From NCBI GenBank assembly GCA_022825675.1, contig JAJDWK010000046.1, positions 62,001-126,000 of the forward strand: 64,000 nucleotides of DNA, read 5' to 3'. Of the stretch, positions 1-8,301 are shown in pieces. Positions within the stretch are counted from its first letter, which is position 1. The number at the start of each line of letters is the position of its first letter. Below the pieces are notes generated by a model that was not told the origin of the DNA, made no database searches, and saw only the letters and a list, made by a program, of their open reading frames with translations. The stretch comes from Anaerolineae bacterium. GTDB lineage: Bacteria > Chloroflexota > Anaerolineae > Aggregatilineales > Phototrophicaceae. The translations under genes and the position numbers were made by a program.

Positions 1-210
1 CATGGGGACAGCTTCAGCCGCGCGAACTATCACGCGATTGAGCGCCGCGCGCCTGCCGATGCCAGCGCGCAATTCGCCCATGCCATCAATGCGCTGGGCG
101 GCGACCGGGTCTGCTGCCTGCCAGTGGCGGCGGTGAGGCAGGAAAATGCAACTACTATCGGCTTGGGGGACGCATTCGTCGGCGGCTTTTTGCCGGCGCT
201 GCTGCGCTAG
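1..210 (+). CDS. ADP-dependent sugar kinase (phosphofructokinase/glucokinase family), C-terminal fragment
   Basis: The gene enters from the left edge; frame 1 is open for 69 codons and stops with TAG at 208-210. The last part reads TTIGLGDAFVGGFLPALL. The GLGD motif, with its catalytic Asp and anion-hole glycine, is typical of ADP-dependent phosphofructokinases/glucokinases, whereas ordinary PfkB/ribokinase proteins usually have GAGD at this place. Such enzymes phosphorylate glucose or fructose-6-phosphate with ADP as donor. Only about 70 residues are visible, so a divergent PfkB sugar kinase remains possible. It converges on selB, with 10 bases between the stops. Confidence 0.55.
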   Translation, partial: HGDSFSRANYHAIERRAPADASAQFAHAINALGGDRVCCLPVAAVRQENATTIGLGDAFVGGFLPALLR

Positions 211-220
211 AAGCGCGGGC

Positions 221-2089
221 TTACAGATTGCGCCCGCCGCGGCGAATATCGCCAACGCGCTGGGTTATGCCCAGCGAATCAAGATGTTCCAGCGCGGGAA
301 TCGCGTATTTGCGCGTGGTGCCAAAGGCGTCGCGCAGGGTCTTGGCATCAATTTCGTCATGCGCCCACAGGTGCTGGCGCACCGCCGCGACCAGCGCGTC
401 ATACGCCGCGGTGGAGAAGGCGATGGCATCGCTGACCTTGACGAGCCGCCGCTGGTCCAGCAGCGCGCGCACAACAGCCTCGCCCGCCATTTGATTCATC
501 TCGCCGATTGTCGGCGGCGTGTAGGGCTGCTGCTCAAGCGTTTGCATCAGCTTCTCAATGCTGGCGCGCTGCTGCGCCGAGAAAATGATTTCATGCTCCC
601 GCAGGCGCAGCAATCGGGATTCAGCGACAAAGCGGTCTTCGTTTGCGATGATGCTTTCGAGGATGTTGGCAGCCAGCCCCAGGCGGCTGCTTAATTCCGC
701 GAGCCGCAAGCCCAAGCGCAGCGGCTGCCGCTGATGATAGGCGCGCAGCTCCGCCTCAACCTTGCCCGCCAGCTTTTCCCAAGTTGATGCCGCAATCAGC
801 GCGCCATCTTCACAGCGGCGCAGCAAACCCGCGCTTATGGCTTCTTCGGTGGCAGCAGCCATTTCCGCGTCCGAAAAGCCCAGGCTCCGCTGCAGCGCGG
901 CGGGCTTTTGCGGGCTGTCGCTGGCGGCGGCTTGCGCCAGGCGCTCGGCGGGGCTCCCGCGAAGGCGCAATTGTAAATCGGCAATGACATCGCGTCGGAA
1001 CCGTTTGTGCCGCCTGCCCGGATAAGGGTTGACGATTATGCCGCCGCCGATGGTCTCGGCGGGTGAAGGATAACGCAGAATATAACGGTCGCCGCGGGCG
1101 AGCGGCAGGGCATCACGCAGGCGCAGCTGCAGCCAGCCATCAGCGCCCGGCGGCAGCGCTTCTGTTTCCAGCAGGCGTACGCGGGCGACCGACTCCGCCG
1201 CGCCGCAAAATACTTTGACTTCGGCATTGTGCTTCAGCCGCCGCGCGACATCGCCAAGCTGGCTGAAATGCGCGTCCGCCAAGAGCGTGGGCGGCAGCAG
1301 CCCGGGCTTGCTCAAGACATCGCCGCGGCGGGCATCAGCGCTGCTGATGCCGGTTACATTCACCGCTACGCGGCTGCCGGCTGCCACCCGCTTCAACTCT
1401 CGCTGATAGCTTTGCAAGCCGCGGATGCGCCCGCGCAGCCCCCGCGGCTGCAATTCCACCGCGTCCCCCACTTCAAGCGCGCCGCCCATAAGCGTGCCGG
1501 TGAGCACGGTGCCAAAGCCACTGATGACAAATACGCGGTCCACTGGCAGGCGCGGCTGCCCGCCCGCTGACAGCGGCGGCAATTGCGCGAGCAGACGCTG
1601 CAGCTCCGCCTTTAGCGCCGGCAAGCCCGCGCCTGTATGCGCGGAAACGGGCAGGATTGGCGCGCTGTCGTAGCGATGCGCCGCCAGCAACTCTTCAACT
1701 TCAAGCGACACCAGCTCCAGCCATTCGGGGTCGTCAATCAAATCGACCTTGCTTAGCACAACGCAGATGCGCTGGATATCAAGCAGGCGCAGGATGGCGA
1801 GATGCTCCCGCGTTTGTGGCATGATGCCTTCGTCCGCGGCGACAACAAGCAAAGCCGCCGCGATGCCGCCGACGCCAGCGAGCATATTCTCGATGAAATC
1901 CCGATGGCCGGGCACATCAACGATGCCTACGGTCTCGCCAGAGGGCAAGCCCAGCCAGGCAAAGCCGAGATCAATCGTCATTTTGCGCGATTGTTCTTCC
2001 GCGAGCCTGTCGGGCTGGATGCCGCTGAGTTTTTCTACCAGGGTCGACTTGCCATGGTCGACATGCCCGGCGGTGCCGATAACACGCAT
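221..2089 (-). CDS. selB: Selenocysteine-specific elongation factor SelB
   Basis: SelB is the GTPase that delivers Sec-tRNA(Sec) to in-frame UGA codons by binding the mRNA SECIS hairpin. The 622 residues match the family length (about 610-640). The N-terminal G domain shows GHVDHGKST (residues 8-16), DVPGH (58-62) and SKVD (113-116). EF-Tu-like beta-barrel domains follow, and the C-terminal third looks like the winged-helix array that binds SECIS. The ATG lies 3 bases after the stop of the coiled-coil gene, so the two are probably co-transcribed from the promoter at 3362-3390. Its role fits the selenoprotein selD found at 58.2 kb in the same window. No selA or tRNA-Sec gene was seen here. Confidence 0.93.
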   Translation of the reverse strand: MRVIGTAGHVDHGKSTLVEKLSGIQPDRLAEEQSRKMTIDLGFAWLGLPSGETVGIVDVPGHRDFIENMLAGVGGIAAALLVVAADEGIMPQTREHLAILRLLDIQRICVVLSKVDLIDDPEWLELVSLEVEELLAAHRYDSAPILPVSAHTGAGLPALKAELQRLLAQLPPLSAGGQPRLPVDRVFVISGFGTVLTGTLMGGALEVGDAVELQPRGLRGRIRGLQSYQRELKRVAAGSRVAVNVTGISSADARRGDVLSKPGLLPPTLLADAHFSQLGDVARRLKHNAEVKVFCGAAESVARVRLLETEALPPGADGWLQLRLRDALPLARGDRYILRYPSPAETIGGGIIVNPYPGRRHKRFRRDVIADLQLRLRGSPAERLAQAAASDSPQKPAALQRSLGFSDAEMAAATEEAISAGLLRRCEDGALIAASTWEKLAGKVEAELRAYHQRQPLRLGLRLAELSSRLGLAANILESIIANEDRFVAESRLLRLREHEIIFSAQQRASIEKLMQTLEQQPYTPPTIGEMNQMAGEAVVRALLDQRRLVKVSDAIAFSTAAYDALVAAVRQHLWAHDEIDAKTLRDAFGTTRKYAIPALEHLDSLGITQRVGDIRRGGRNL

Positions 2090-2092
2090 GAA

Positions 2093-3310
2093 CTAAACGC
2101 TGTCGAAGCGGCTGCTGGCAGACGGGCGGCTGGTATCGAAGCCGCCATTGGCGACATCGTATTCATGCAGCAAAGCCTGATAGCGCTCGCGATAGAGGTT
2201 GGCGCGCGCCCGTTCCAAGCGCCAAAGACGCTCGATGCTGCCGCTCATGCTGGGCAGCGCCCCTTCCACCTCGTCCACCCGCTTGATGAAGCCTTCAAAT
2301 TCACGGTCATGGTTGCGCCAGACTTCATCGCTGGAAAGCGTCAATTGCTTCCAGCGCTTTTGATCTTCATCGCGCCAGTCGTTCCATTCTTCACGGAAGC
2401 GCTCTTCGCTCAGCCGCTGCATCTCCGAAGATTCGTTGATGCGCCGCTCCAGGCGGTCGCCGATGCGGTTGAAGTCATCGATGATGCGCTTCATCTCGCG
2501 GTAAGCCTGCGCCCAGACTTCAAAGCGCTCGATATGTCTTTGCAGCTCTTCGTCATGCACACCGAAGCGCTTGCTCAGCTCGGAAAGCTGTTGATCGCGC
2601 TGCTGCACCAGCAACTGCTGCTGATCGATAAATTGCTGTATCTGCTCCCGCCGCTCGCGGTCCACAATGTTGAAGTCTTGAATGCGGCGTTCGTTGCGCA
2701 CCGCCAGTTCTTCCAGGAGCGTCATCTTCGGTCCGATGCCGTCAAGCGTCTTTTTGTATTCGGGCAATTCCGTTTCGATTTCCGCCAGGCGCCGCGTGTC
2801 GGTGCGCCGCTGTTCTTCCAGGAAAGCCAAGCGTCTGTCTGGTCCTTCCAGCTTCTTCGCGAGGTCGTCAATTTCCTGGTTGAGCAGGCGCAAGGCATTT
2901 GTCAGGCGGTCGCCTTCCGTCTGCAAATTGCCGAAGCCGGCGAGCTGCTTTTCCAAGCGCTCTGACTTATCCGATATTTCGCGCAGCGCCCGCTGCATAT
3001 TCTCGCGCTGCAGCTCGATGCGGCGCTCGGCTTCGCGCTCGGCGGTCAGGCGGCGCGCCTCGGCATTGCCCAGCAATTCTTCCATTTCGGCGCGCGCCCG
3101 CTCGACAATGTCCCGCTCTTTGTTGGCGGGCAATGCCTCCTGCTTCATCACCGTCTGCTGGGATTCGACAGTGTTGACCCGCCGCGTCATCGAGGCGATC
3201 GTATCCGCTTGCTGCGCCAGACGCTGCTCCAAAGCCGCGACCGCCGCTTTGTCGCGCCGCCGCTCTTCATCGAGCCACTCAATCATGCTCGCCAACTGGT
3301 TGATTTCCAT
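2093..3310 (-). CDS. Long coiled-coil protein of unknown function, upstream of selB
   Basis: A 405-residue, highly charged protein. From about residue 10 to 330 it is almost continuous heptad-like sequence rich in Glu, Arg, Gln and Leu, with no signal peptide or membrane segment, so it is probably a cytoplasmic coiled-coil rod. Resemblance to SMC or myosin-like proteins is compositional only. ATG at 3310 is preceded by GGAGACGGGG. It ends 3 bases before selB and is the first gene of that transcript, which makes it a candidate partner or simply a co-regulated neighbour. I do not recognise a named family. Confidence 0.75.
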   Translation of the reverse strand: MEINQLASMIEWLDEERRRDKAAVAALEQRLAQQADTIASMTRRVNTVESQQTVMKQEALPANKERDIVERARAEMEELLGNAEARRLTAEREAERRIELQRENMQRALREISDKSERLEKQLAGFGNLQTEGDRLTNALRLLNQEIDDLAKKLEGPDRRLAFLEEQRRTDTRRLAEIETELPEYKKTLDGIGPKMTLLEELAVRNERRIQDFNIVDRERREQIQQFIDQQQLLVQQRDQQLSELSKRFGVHDEELQRHIERFEVWAQAYREMKRIIDDFNRIGDRLERRINESSEMQRLSEERFREEWNDWRDEDQKRWKQLTLSSDEVWRNHDREFEGFIKRVDEVEGALPSMSGSIERLWRLERARANLYRERYQALLHEYDVANGGFDTSRPSASSRFDSV

Positions 3311-3336
3311 AGCCCCGTCTCCAGTCGCCAGCCGTT

Positions 3337-3358
3337 GGCAACATATCAGGCAGTTGCC
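3337..3358. repeat. Short inverted repeat in the leader of the coiled-coil/selB transcript
   Basis: GGCAAC (3337-3342) and GTTGCC (3353-3358) form a 6-bp perfect inverted repeat with a 10-base centre, 27 bases upstream of the coiled-coil start codon and downstream of its predicted -10. It could be an operator or a 5' UTR hairpin; chance cannot be excluded. Confidence 0.3.
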
Positions 3359-3361
3359 TAC

Positions 3362-3390
3362 AGTATACCATTTTGCCCCCGCCAGTTCAA
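3362..3390 (-). promoter_or_regulatory. Sigma-70-type promoter for the coiled-coil/selB operon
   Basis: On the minus strand TTGAAC (3390-3385), a 17-base spacer and TATACT (3367-3362). The predicted start lies about 45 bases before the ATG at 3310. It is back to back with the his promoter; the two -35 boxes are only 7 bases apart. Confidence 0.65.
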
Positions 3391-3397
3391 TTTCGCG

Positions 3398-3426
3398 TTG
3401 ACAAGCGCCCGCCGATAGCCTACACT
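3398..3426 (+). promoter_or_regulatory. Sigma-70-type promoter of the his operon
   Basis: TTGACA (3398-3403), a 17-base spacer and TACACT (3421-3426) give a consensus -35 with optimal spacing. Transcription would begin near 3433, just upstream of the leader peptide. Confidence 0.75.
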
Positions 3427-3450
3427 TCTGATCTGTGAACAGGAGAGGGC

Positions 3451-3516
3451 ATGATGTTCGTGCATTCGCGGCAGCATAATAGCTTTCTAAGCCGAGCGAC
3501 GCATGGCAGCCGCTAG
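3451..3516 (+). CDS. Putative his operon leader peptide (21 residues, three His)
   Basis: ATG at 3451 follows a good Shine-Dalgarno sequence (AGGAGAGG, 3441-3448) and starts a 21-codon ORF ending with TAG at 3514-3516. His occurs at residues 5, 9 and 18, far above its usual 2%. A terminator hairpin (3541-3569) follows before hisH. GAGCGA (3494-3499), inside the leader ORF, is complementary to TCGCTC in the terminator's 5' arm, giving a possible antiterminator. His codons are scattered rather than consecutive, so the case is weaker than for the ilv leader at 24.5 kb. Confidence 0.5.
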   Translation: MMFVHSRQHNSFLSRATHGSR

Positions 3517-3540
3517 TTCACCTGCTTTTGATGCCAAATT

Positions 3541-3569
3541 GCCTCGCTCTTGGGCGGGGCTTTTTCTTT
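3541..3569 (+). terminator. Rho-independent terminator/attenuator before hisH
   Basis: GCCTCGC (3541-3547) pairs with GCGGGGC (3554-3560), with one G-U pair, across a six-base loop, and is followed by TTTTTCTTT. It lies between the his leader ORF and the hisH ribosome binding site. It closely resembles the hairpin before ilvE (GCCTCCC/GGGGGGC plus T-run). Confidence 0.7.
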
Positions 3570-3584
3570 ATCCGGAGAGGCACT

Positions 3585-4193
3585 ATGCTGGCTGTCATTG
3601 ATTATGGGGCGGGCAACCTGCGCAGCGTCCTGCACGCGCTAAAGCATCTGCAGGCGCGGGATATACAGCTCGTGCAGAATCCACGCCAACTGCACGGCGC
3701 GAGCAAAATCATCTTGCCCGGCGTTGGCGCTTTTGGCGCGGGCATGGCGCAGCTGCGCAAACAAGAGCTGGTTGCGCCGCTGCAAGACGCGCTCGCCGCT
3801 GGCATCCCCTATCTGGGCATCTGCGTCGGCATGCAAATCCTCTACGAAATCGGCGAAGAGATGGGCGAGCACGCCGGGCTGGGCATTTTGGGCGGGCGCG
3901 TTGTGCGCTTCCCGCATTTTGCCCAGCGCAAAGTGCCGCACATGGGCTGGAATCAACTTGAGATTCGGCGCGAGTCAGCGCTGCTGCGCGGGCTGGCGGC
4001 GGGCAGTTTTGTCTATTTTGTACACAGCTATTACTGCGCCCCAGCCGACCCGAGGACAGTCGCCGCCGCGGCCGACTATGGCTTCCCCTTCGCCGCGATC
4101 GTCGAGCGGGACAACATCTTTGGCGTGCAATTTCACCCGGAAAAAAGCCAAGCCACGGGCTTGCGCATTTTAGACAACTTCCTGAAGCTCTAG
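3585..4193 (+). CDS. hisH: Imidazole glycerol phosphate synthase, glutamine amidotransferase subunit HisH
   Basis: HisH hydrolyses glutamine and channels ammonia to HisF for the cyclisation step of histidine synthesis. The start at 3585 is chosen because GGAGAGG lies 6 bases upstream and the protein then begins at the family's usual LAVIDYGAGN; an ATG at 3528 would run through the terminator. The 202 residues match the family length. The class I amidotransferase triad is visible: Cys80 in YLGICVGMQ, and His184/Glu186 in FHPEK. First structural gene of hisH-A-F-I-E. Confidence 0.95.
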   Translation: MLAVIDYGAGNLRSVLHALKHLQARDIQLVQNPRQLHGASKIILPGVGAFGAGMAQLRKQELVAPLQDALAAGIPYLGICVGMQILYEIGEEMGEHAGLGILGGRVVRFPHFAQRKVPHMGWNQLEIRRESALLRGLAAGSFVYFVHSYYCAPADPRTVAAAADYGFPFAAIVERDNIFGVQFHPEKSQATGLRILDNFLKL

Positions 4194-4202
4194 GAGGCGC
4201 GG

Positions 4203-4925
4203 ATGATACTATATCCCGCAATCGACCTGCGCGGCGGGCAAGTGGTGCGCCTGCGCAAAGGCGACCCCAATCAGCAGCTCGTGTTCAGCCAGGACCCAAT
4301 CGCGACCGCCAAAGGCTGGATAGACCAAGGTGCCACTTGGCTGCACATGGTCAATCTCGATGGCGCATTTGACGACGCAAACGAGAACTTGAGCATCCTG
4401 GAAGCCGTTGCCCGCTTGCCGGTGAAGGTGCAATTTGCCGGCGGCTTGCGCAGTTTGCAGGCATTAAATGATGCGCGCGCTGCTGGCGCCAGCCGCCTGG
4501 TGCTGGGCACATTGCTGGTGCAAGACCCGGAAACGGCGCTGCGGGCGCTCGACCTTTACGGCGGCGAAGTCATCTGCATTGGCTTGGATGCCAAAGACGG
4601 CAAAGTGACGACCCACGGCTGGACCGAGCTTTCTGCGCACAGCCCAATTGAGCTGGGAAAGTGGATAGCGGGCAAAGGCGCTGTGCATGCTTTGCATACC
4701 GATGTCAGCCGGGATGGCGGCTTGGCGGGCGTCAACATCGGCGCGACAATCGCGCTGGCGCGGGCGACCGGCTTGAATGTCATCGCCTCCGGCGGCTTGA
4801 GCAGTCTGGACGAGATTAGAAAGCTGGCGCGGAGCCGGAGTGTCGCCGGCGCGATCATCGGCATGGCGCTGTACCAGGGCAAATTCAGCCTGGCGGACGC
4901 GCTAGCCGCCGCGGAGGACGCATAA
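4203..4925 (+). CDS. hisA: ProFAR isomerase HisA
   Basis: HisA catalyses the Amadori rearrangement of ProFAR to PRFAR, the HisF/HisH substrate. It is a 240-residue TIM barrel. Asp8 in YPAIDL and Asp129 in IGLDAKDG sit at the two catalytic acid positions known for the family, and the phosphate-binding segments FAGGLRS and SGGLSS are present. The ATG follows AGGAGGCGCGG, 9 bases after the hisH stop. HisA and TrpF activities are sometimes combined in PriA-type enzymes; nothing here decides that point. Confidence 0.94.
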   Translation: MILYPAIDLRGGQVVRLRKGDPNQQLVFSQDPIATAKGWIDQGATWLHMVNLDGAFDDANENLSILEAVARLPVKVQFAGGLRSLQALNDARAAGASRLVLGTLLVQDPETALRALDLYGGEVICIGLDAKDGKVTTHGWTELSAHSPIELGKWIAGKGAVHALHTDVSRDGGLAGVNIGATIALARATGLNVIASGGLSSLDEIRKLARSRSVAGAIIGMALYQGKFSLADALAAAEDA

Positions 4926-5708
4926 ATGTTGGCAAAACGGATCATCCCCTGCCTCGATGTCAAGGACGGGCGCGTCGTCAAGGGCGTGAATTTTGTGGAT
5001 TTGGTTGACGCTGGCGACCCGGTCGAGCAAGCGGTGATATACGACCGTGAAGGCGCGGATGAGCTGGTGTTCCTCGATATCACGGCGACGCACGAAGCGC
5101 GCGCGACCACACTGGATATGGTGCGGCGGGTCGCCGATAGCATATTCATCCCCTATTGCGTGGGCGGCGGCATCCGCAGCATTGAAGACATCCGCGATAC
5201 CCTGCTGGCGGGGGCGGACAAAGTCTCCATCAACAGCGCGGCAGTCACCAATCCCGATTTGATAAGCGCCGGCGCTTGGGGCTTCGGCAGCCAGTGCATC
5301 GTTGTCGCTATCGACCCGCGGCGCATTGATGGCAAGTGGGTGGTGCATATCAGCGGCGGCCGCATCCCGACGGACAAAGAGGCGGTCGCCTGGGCGAAAG
5401 AAGTGGAAGACCGCGGCGCTGGCGAAATCCTTTTGACCAGTATGGACCGCGATGGCACCAAGTCCGGTTATGATATCGAGCTGACGCAGGCGGTGGCTGC
5501 CGCCGTCTCGATTCCGGTCATCGCTTCTGGCGGTGCCGGCAGCGCCGAGCATTTCCGCGAAGTTTTACAAGAGGGCAATGCCGATGCCGCCCTGGCTGCC
5601 AGCCTGTTTCACTTCAACGAATTAAGCCTGGGCGAGCTCAAAACTTATCTGAAAGAACAAGACATTCCGATGCGCCTGAATGGATGGGAGGCTCTCGACA
5701 ATGCTTGA
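4926..5708 (+). CDS. hisF: Imidazole glycerol phosphate synthase, cyclase subunit HisF
   Basis: HisF converts PRFAR and HisH-derived ammonia to imidazole glycerol phosphate and AICAR. The 260-residue TIM barrel has both catalytic aspartates at their canonical numbers, Asp11 (IPCLDVKDG) and Asp130 (VVAIDPRR). The ATG directly abuts the hisA stop codon, and the 3' end overlaps hisI by 8 bases, so the genes are tightly coupled. Length and motifs are ordinary. Confidence 0.96.
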   Translation: MLAKRIIPCLDVKDGRVVKGVNFVDLVDAGDPVEQAVIYDREGADELVFLDITATHEARATTLDMVRRVADSIFIPYCVGGGIRSIEDIRDTLLAGADKVSINSAAVTNPDLISAGAWGFGSQCIVVAIDPRRIDGKWVVHISGGRIPTDKEAVAWAKEVEDRGAGEILLTSMDRDGTKSGYDIELTQAVAAAVSIPVIASGGAGSAEHFREVLQEGNADAALAASLFHFNELSLGELKTYLKEQDIPMRLNGWEALDNA

Positions 5709-6057
5709 CGCCAATACACTTGCCGCTATGCGCTGGGACGCAAATGGGCTGATGCCTGCCATCGTGCAAGATGCCCAAACGCGGGAAGTGCTGATGCTCG
5801 CCTACATGAATGCCGATTCGCTGCAGCGCACGATAGCATTGGGGCAAGCTGTATTTTGGAGCCGCAGCCGCCGGGAATTCTGGCGCAAGGGCGCGACCTC
5901 GGGCAATACCCAGCGCGTTGTCGATATTCGTATCGATTGTGATGCCGATTGCCTGCTGCTGCTGGTAGAGCCGGCTGGTCCCGCCTGCCACACGGGGCGT
6001 GTCAGTTGCTTCTTCCGTGATTTGGCAGCCTTCAGCGCCAAACCAGCGAAACTGTAA
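5701..6057 (+). CDS. hisI: Phosphoribosyl-AMP cyclohydrolase HisI
   Basis: HisI opens the adenine ring of phosphoribosyl-AMP (third step of histidine synthesis). With ATG at 5701 the protein has 118 residues, normal for a stand-alone HisI. The metal-binding region DCDADC (79-84) and the downstream Cys96 and Cys103 are visible; the 16- and 7-residue spacings from Cys80 fit the family's zinc cysteines. An ATG at 5680 would only extend it further into hisF. It is separate from hisE, unlike the enterobacterial HisIE fusion. Confidence 0.93.
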   Translation: MLDANTLAAMRWDANGLMPAIVQDAQTREVLMLAYMNADSLQRTIALGQAVFWSRSRREFWRKGATSGNTQRVVDIRIDCDADCLLLLVEPAGPACHTGRVSCFFRDLAAFSAKPAKL

Positions 6058-6070
6058 GAGGAGGCGCGCC

Positions 6071-6358
6071 GTGCCCGACATGCTCGACCAACTGGAAGCG
6101 CTCATCGCCGAGCGCCAGCGCCAGCCAAAAGCGGGCAGTTATACCAATAGCCTGTTGGAAAGCGGCAAGCCCCGCGCCGCCCAAAAAGTAGGGGAAGAAG
6201 CCGTTGAGGTGGTGATAGCGGCGCTGGGCGAAAGCAAAAAAGAACAGGTCGACGAACTCGCCGACCTCTTCTATCATCTGTTGGTGCTGATGGCGGCGCT
6301 GGACATAAGCCTCGATGATCTGCGCCAGCGCCTGCGCGAGCGGCATCAAGCGCCCTAA
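6071..6358 (+). CDS. hisE: Phosphoribosyl-ATP pyrophosphohydrolase HisE
   Basis: HisE hydrolyses phosphoribosyl-ATP to phosphoribosyl-AMP (second step). GTG at 6071 is taken as start because GAGGAGG lies 7 bases upstream; the ATG at 6080 is an alternative. The 95 residues form an all-alpha MazG-like fold with the metal-binding motif GEEAVEVV and the later acidic DELADLFYHLL. Last gene of the his cluster; hisG, D, B and C are not in the window. It converges with the DsbA-like gene, 5 bases away. Confidence 0.92.
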   Translation: MPDMLDQLEALIAERQRQPKAGSYTNSLLESGKPRAAQKVGEEAVEVVIAALGESKKEQVDELADLFYHLLVLMAALDISLDDLRQRLRERHQAP

Positions 6359-6363
6359 CGCTA

Positions 6364-8178
6364 TCAGGGAGTATAGTCGTATTCGCCATCCATGTATTCG
6401 CTGTAGCTCAGATAGCCCTTCCAATAGTCAAAAGGTGCCGCGCCGAGCGCAGCTGCCATGATGGACTCGGTGGCGAAAATGGCAGAGACTACCGGCGACG
6501 ATTCTTCCAGTATGCCATCCGCTCCCGCGACCATCGCATAGAGCAGCATCTGCTCTTCGGGATAATAGAAAGACAGCGCCGCTTCGGTTTCGTTGAAGGG
6601 CTGGCCGCCGACAAATGGCGGCTCGCCATAGGCTGCGATGACTTCGCCTATGCCTATATTCGGCGCGAATTGGAGCAATATCGTCGCCACGGTTTCTCCA
6701 TCTTCGCTCCAGATGTGGCAACATGGATCGCCATCCGTTTGCGCCAGAATCAGCCTGTATTCATCCGCTTGCGCAATCGTCATGCCGTCGAGAGTTTCGA
6801 CTATCGCCGCCGCGTCCGCCATGCTCGTCTCCCCCGGCACAATCGATTGCCAGCAGGGGGGCGCGCAGGGCTCGCCCGTGATGAGACTGGTATCGCGCAG
6901 GAAGCTGTCATTTAGCAGGCTGCGCTGGGGCGCGCCAAGCGTCACCGCTGCCGAGCCGGTGGCGAAGGCTTGCAACAGCTCCAGCGGCAGCCCGCCGCGG
7001 TCCAGCGGCTGCCCATCGGCATAGAGCACATCCATAGGACCATTGGCGGCGCGGGCGCGCAGCGCCGGCGTGCCCGTTACGCCCGCGCTTTGCCCGAGCT
7101 GGGTATCAATAAGGAATTGCACGCTGCGTCCCAGGCAATTTTCCAGCGCGGCGGCGTCGAGGTCAAGCAGATTGGCGACAGCGGTTTCCAGGTTATCCAG
7201 CGTGCCGGCACCGGCGAATTCAAAGAGCAGGTCATGCGCATCCCAAAAGCTGCCCAGGTCTTGCATGGCGACGCACTCGGCGACGCTGGCGGTGTAGGTA
7301 GAATATTGCGGATTCACCAGCGGGTAGAAGCGGAATTCAAATTGCGCCGCGCCGCTGCGCACAAATTGCTCGATGAATTGCTGCACGGTGCTGCCATAGG
7401 CTTGACAGTGGGCGCAGAGGAAGTCTTCAAAGGCGACGATGGTCAGGGGGGCATCGGGATCGCCGAGCACAAATCCGCCATCGGCGCGCCGCCAAGTGGC
7501 TAGCCCCGCGTAGCGCCCATGCTCGATGGTGACCACATCAGAAGAGTCTGGGCGCAGCGCGTTTGCAACTGCCGGGAAATGCTCGGGCAGCGCCAGCGCA
7601 ATTTGCACGGGCGCGCCATCACCATATTGCACAAAGAGCGATGGCGTGCCGCGAACGCCCAACTTGGCACCATAAGCCGCATCTATTGAGACCTGGCGGG
7701 CATTTTCGGCGCAGGTTTGCATCGCGGCGGTATCCAGCCCCAGACGGGCGGCGAATACTGCCGCAGTCTCGGCGGTGAAACCGTCCGTGCTGACCAGCTC
7801 AAACATCGCATCGTGGGCGCGCCAAAATGCGCCTGGCACCAGCGTATCCGCGCATTCCGCCAATTGCGCGCTTAGCGGCGACAAGTGCGGGTCTATCACC
7901 GGGAACATGCGATATTCAAATTGCGCATGCCCGGTTGCCACCTGCTCGCGGATGAAGGTGTCGATAATCGGCTTGTAATTCTGGCAGCTGCCGCAAAGAA
8001 AATCAGAGAATTCGATCAGCTTGACGGCGGCTGATGGCTCTCCCAAGACAAAAGCGCCATCAGCAGTACGCGATTGGGCAATCTCCGCATAGGGGTCAAT
8101 AGTATCCTGCGCCTGCAGCGCAGCGCCGAAAAAGCAAGCGACGCAAACAAGCAGCAATAGACGGCGCAACTGGGTCAT
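6364..8178 (-). CDS. Exported protein with two DsbA-like thioredoxin domains and an extra C-terminal domain
   Basis: ATG at 8178 gives a 604-residue protein with a signal peptide (MTQLRR, then a hydrophobic stretch ending near LQAQ). An upstream ATG at 8532 would antisense the neighbouring thioesterase and put the signal peptide internally, so it is rejected. Two thioredoxin-fold units follow: the first with FSDFLCGSCQNY (CxxC at 62-65) and cis-Pro RGTPS, the second with FEDFLCAHCQAY (CxxC at 255-258) and TGTPA. Residues about 435-604 form another domain with CAPPCW and DPCCHIW cysteines. A role in oxidative folding or disulfide handling outside the membrane is inferred. The duplicated architecture is unusual, since DsbA-like proteins generally have one such domain. 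Confidence 0.85.
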   Translation of the reverse strand: MTQLRRLLLLVCVACFFGAALQAQDTIDPYAEIAQSRTADGAFVLGEPSAAVKLIEFSDFLCGSCQNYKPIIDTFIREQVATGHAQFEYRMFPVIDPHLSPLSAQLAECADTLVPGAFWRAHDAMFELVSTDGFTAETAAVFAARLGLDTAAMQTCAENARQVSIDAAYGAKLGVRGTPSLFVQYGDGAPVQIALALPEHFPAVANALRPDSSDVVTIEHGRYAGLATWRRADGGFVLGDPDAPLTIVAFEDFLCAHCQAYGSTVQQFIEQFVRSGAAQFEFRFYPLVNPQYSTYTASVAECVAMQDLGSFWDAHDLLFEFAGAGTLDNLETAVANLLDLDAAALENCLGRSVQFLIDTQLGQSAGVTGTPALRARAANGPMDVLYADGQPLDRGGLPLELLQAFATGSAAVTLGAPQRSLLNDSFLRDTSLITGEPCAPPCWQSIVPGETSMADAAAIVETLDGMTIAQADEYRLILAQTDGDPCCHIWSEDGETVATILLQFAPNIGIGEVIAAYGEPPFVGGQPFNETEAALSFYYPEEQMLLYAMVAGADGILEESSPVVSAIFATESIMAAALGAAPFDYWKGYLSYSEYMDGEYDYTP

Positions 8179-8301
8179 AACAAGTCCTTCCGGGTAAGTG
8201 AACGGGTTAAGTGTCGCAGAAATCCCGCGAGTTTCAATGCTTGTATCGCCATCCCGCGCGGGTAGACTAGGGCGAATGCCAGCGAAATCGCGAGGGTGGC
8301 A

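Noticed and set aside
1802..2965. Long plus-strand frame opposite selB and the coiled-coil gene
   Set aside because: The minus-strand genes are clearly real (SelB motifs); GC-rich antisense frames stay open by codon bias.
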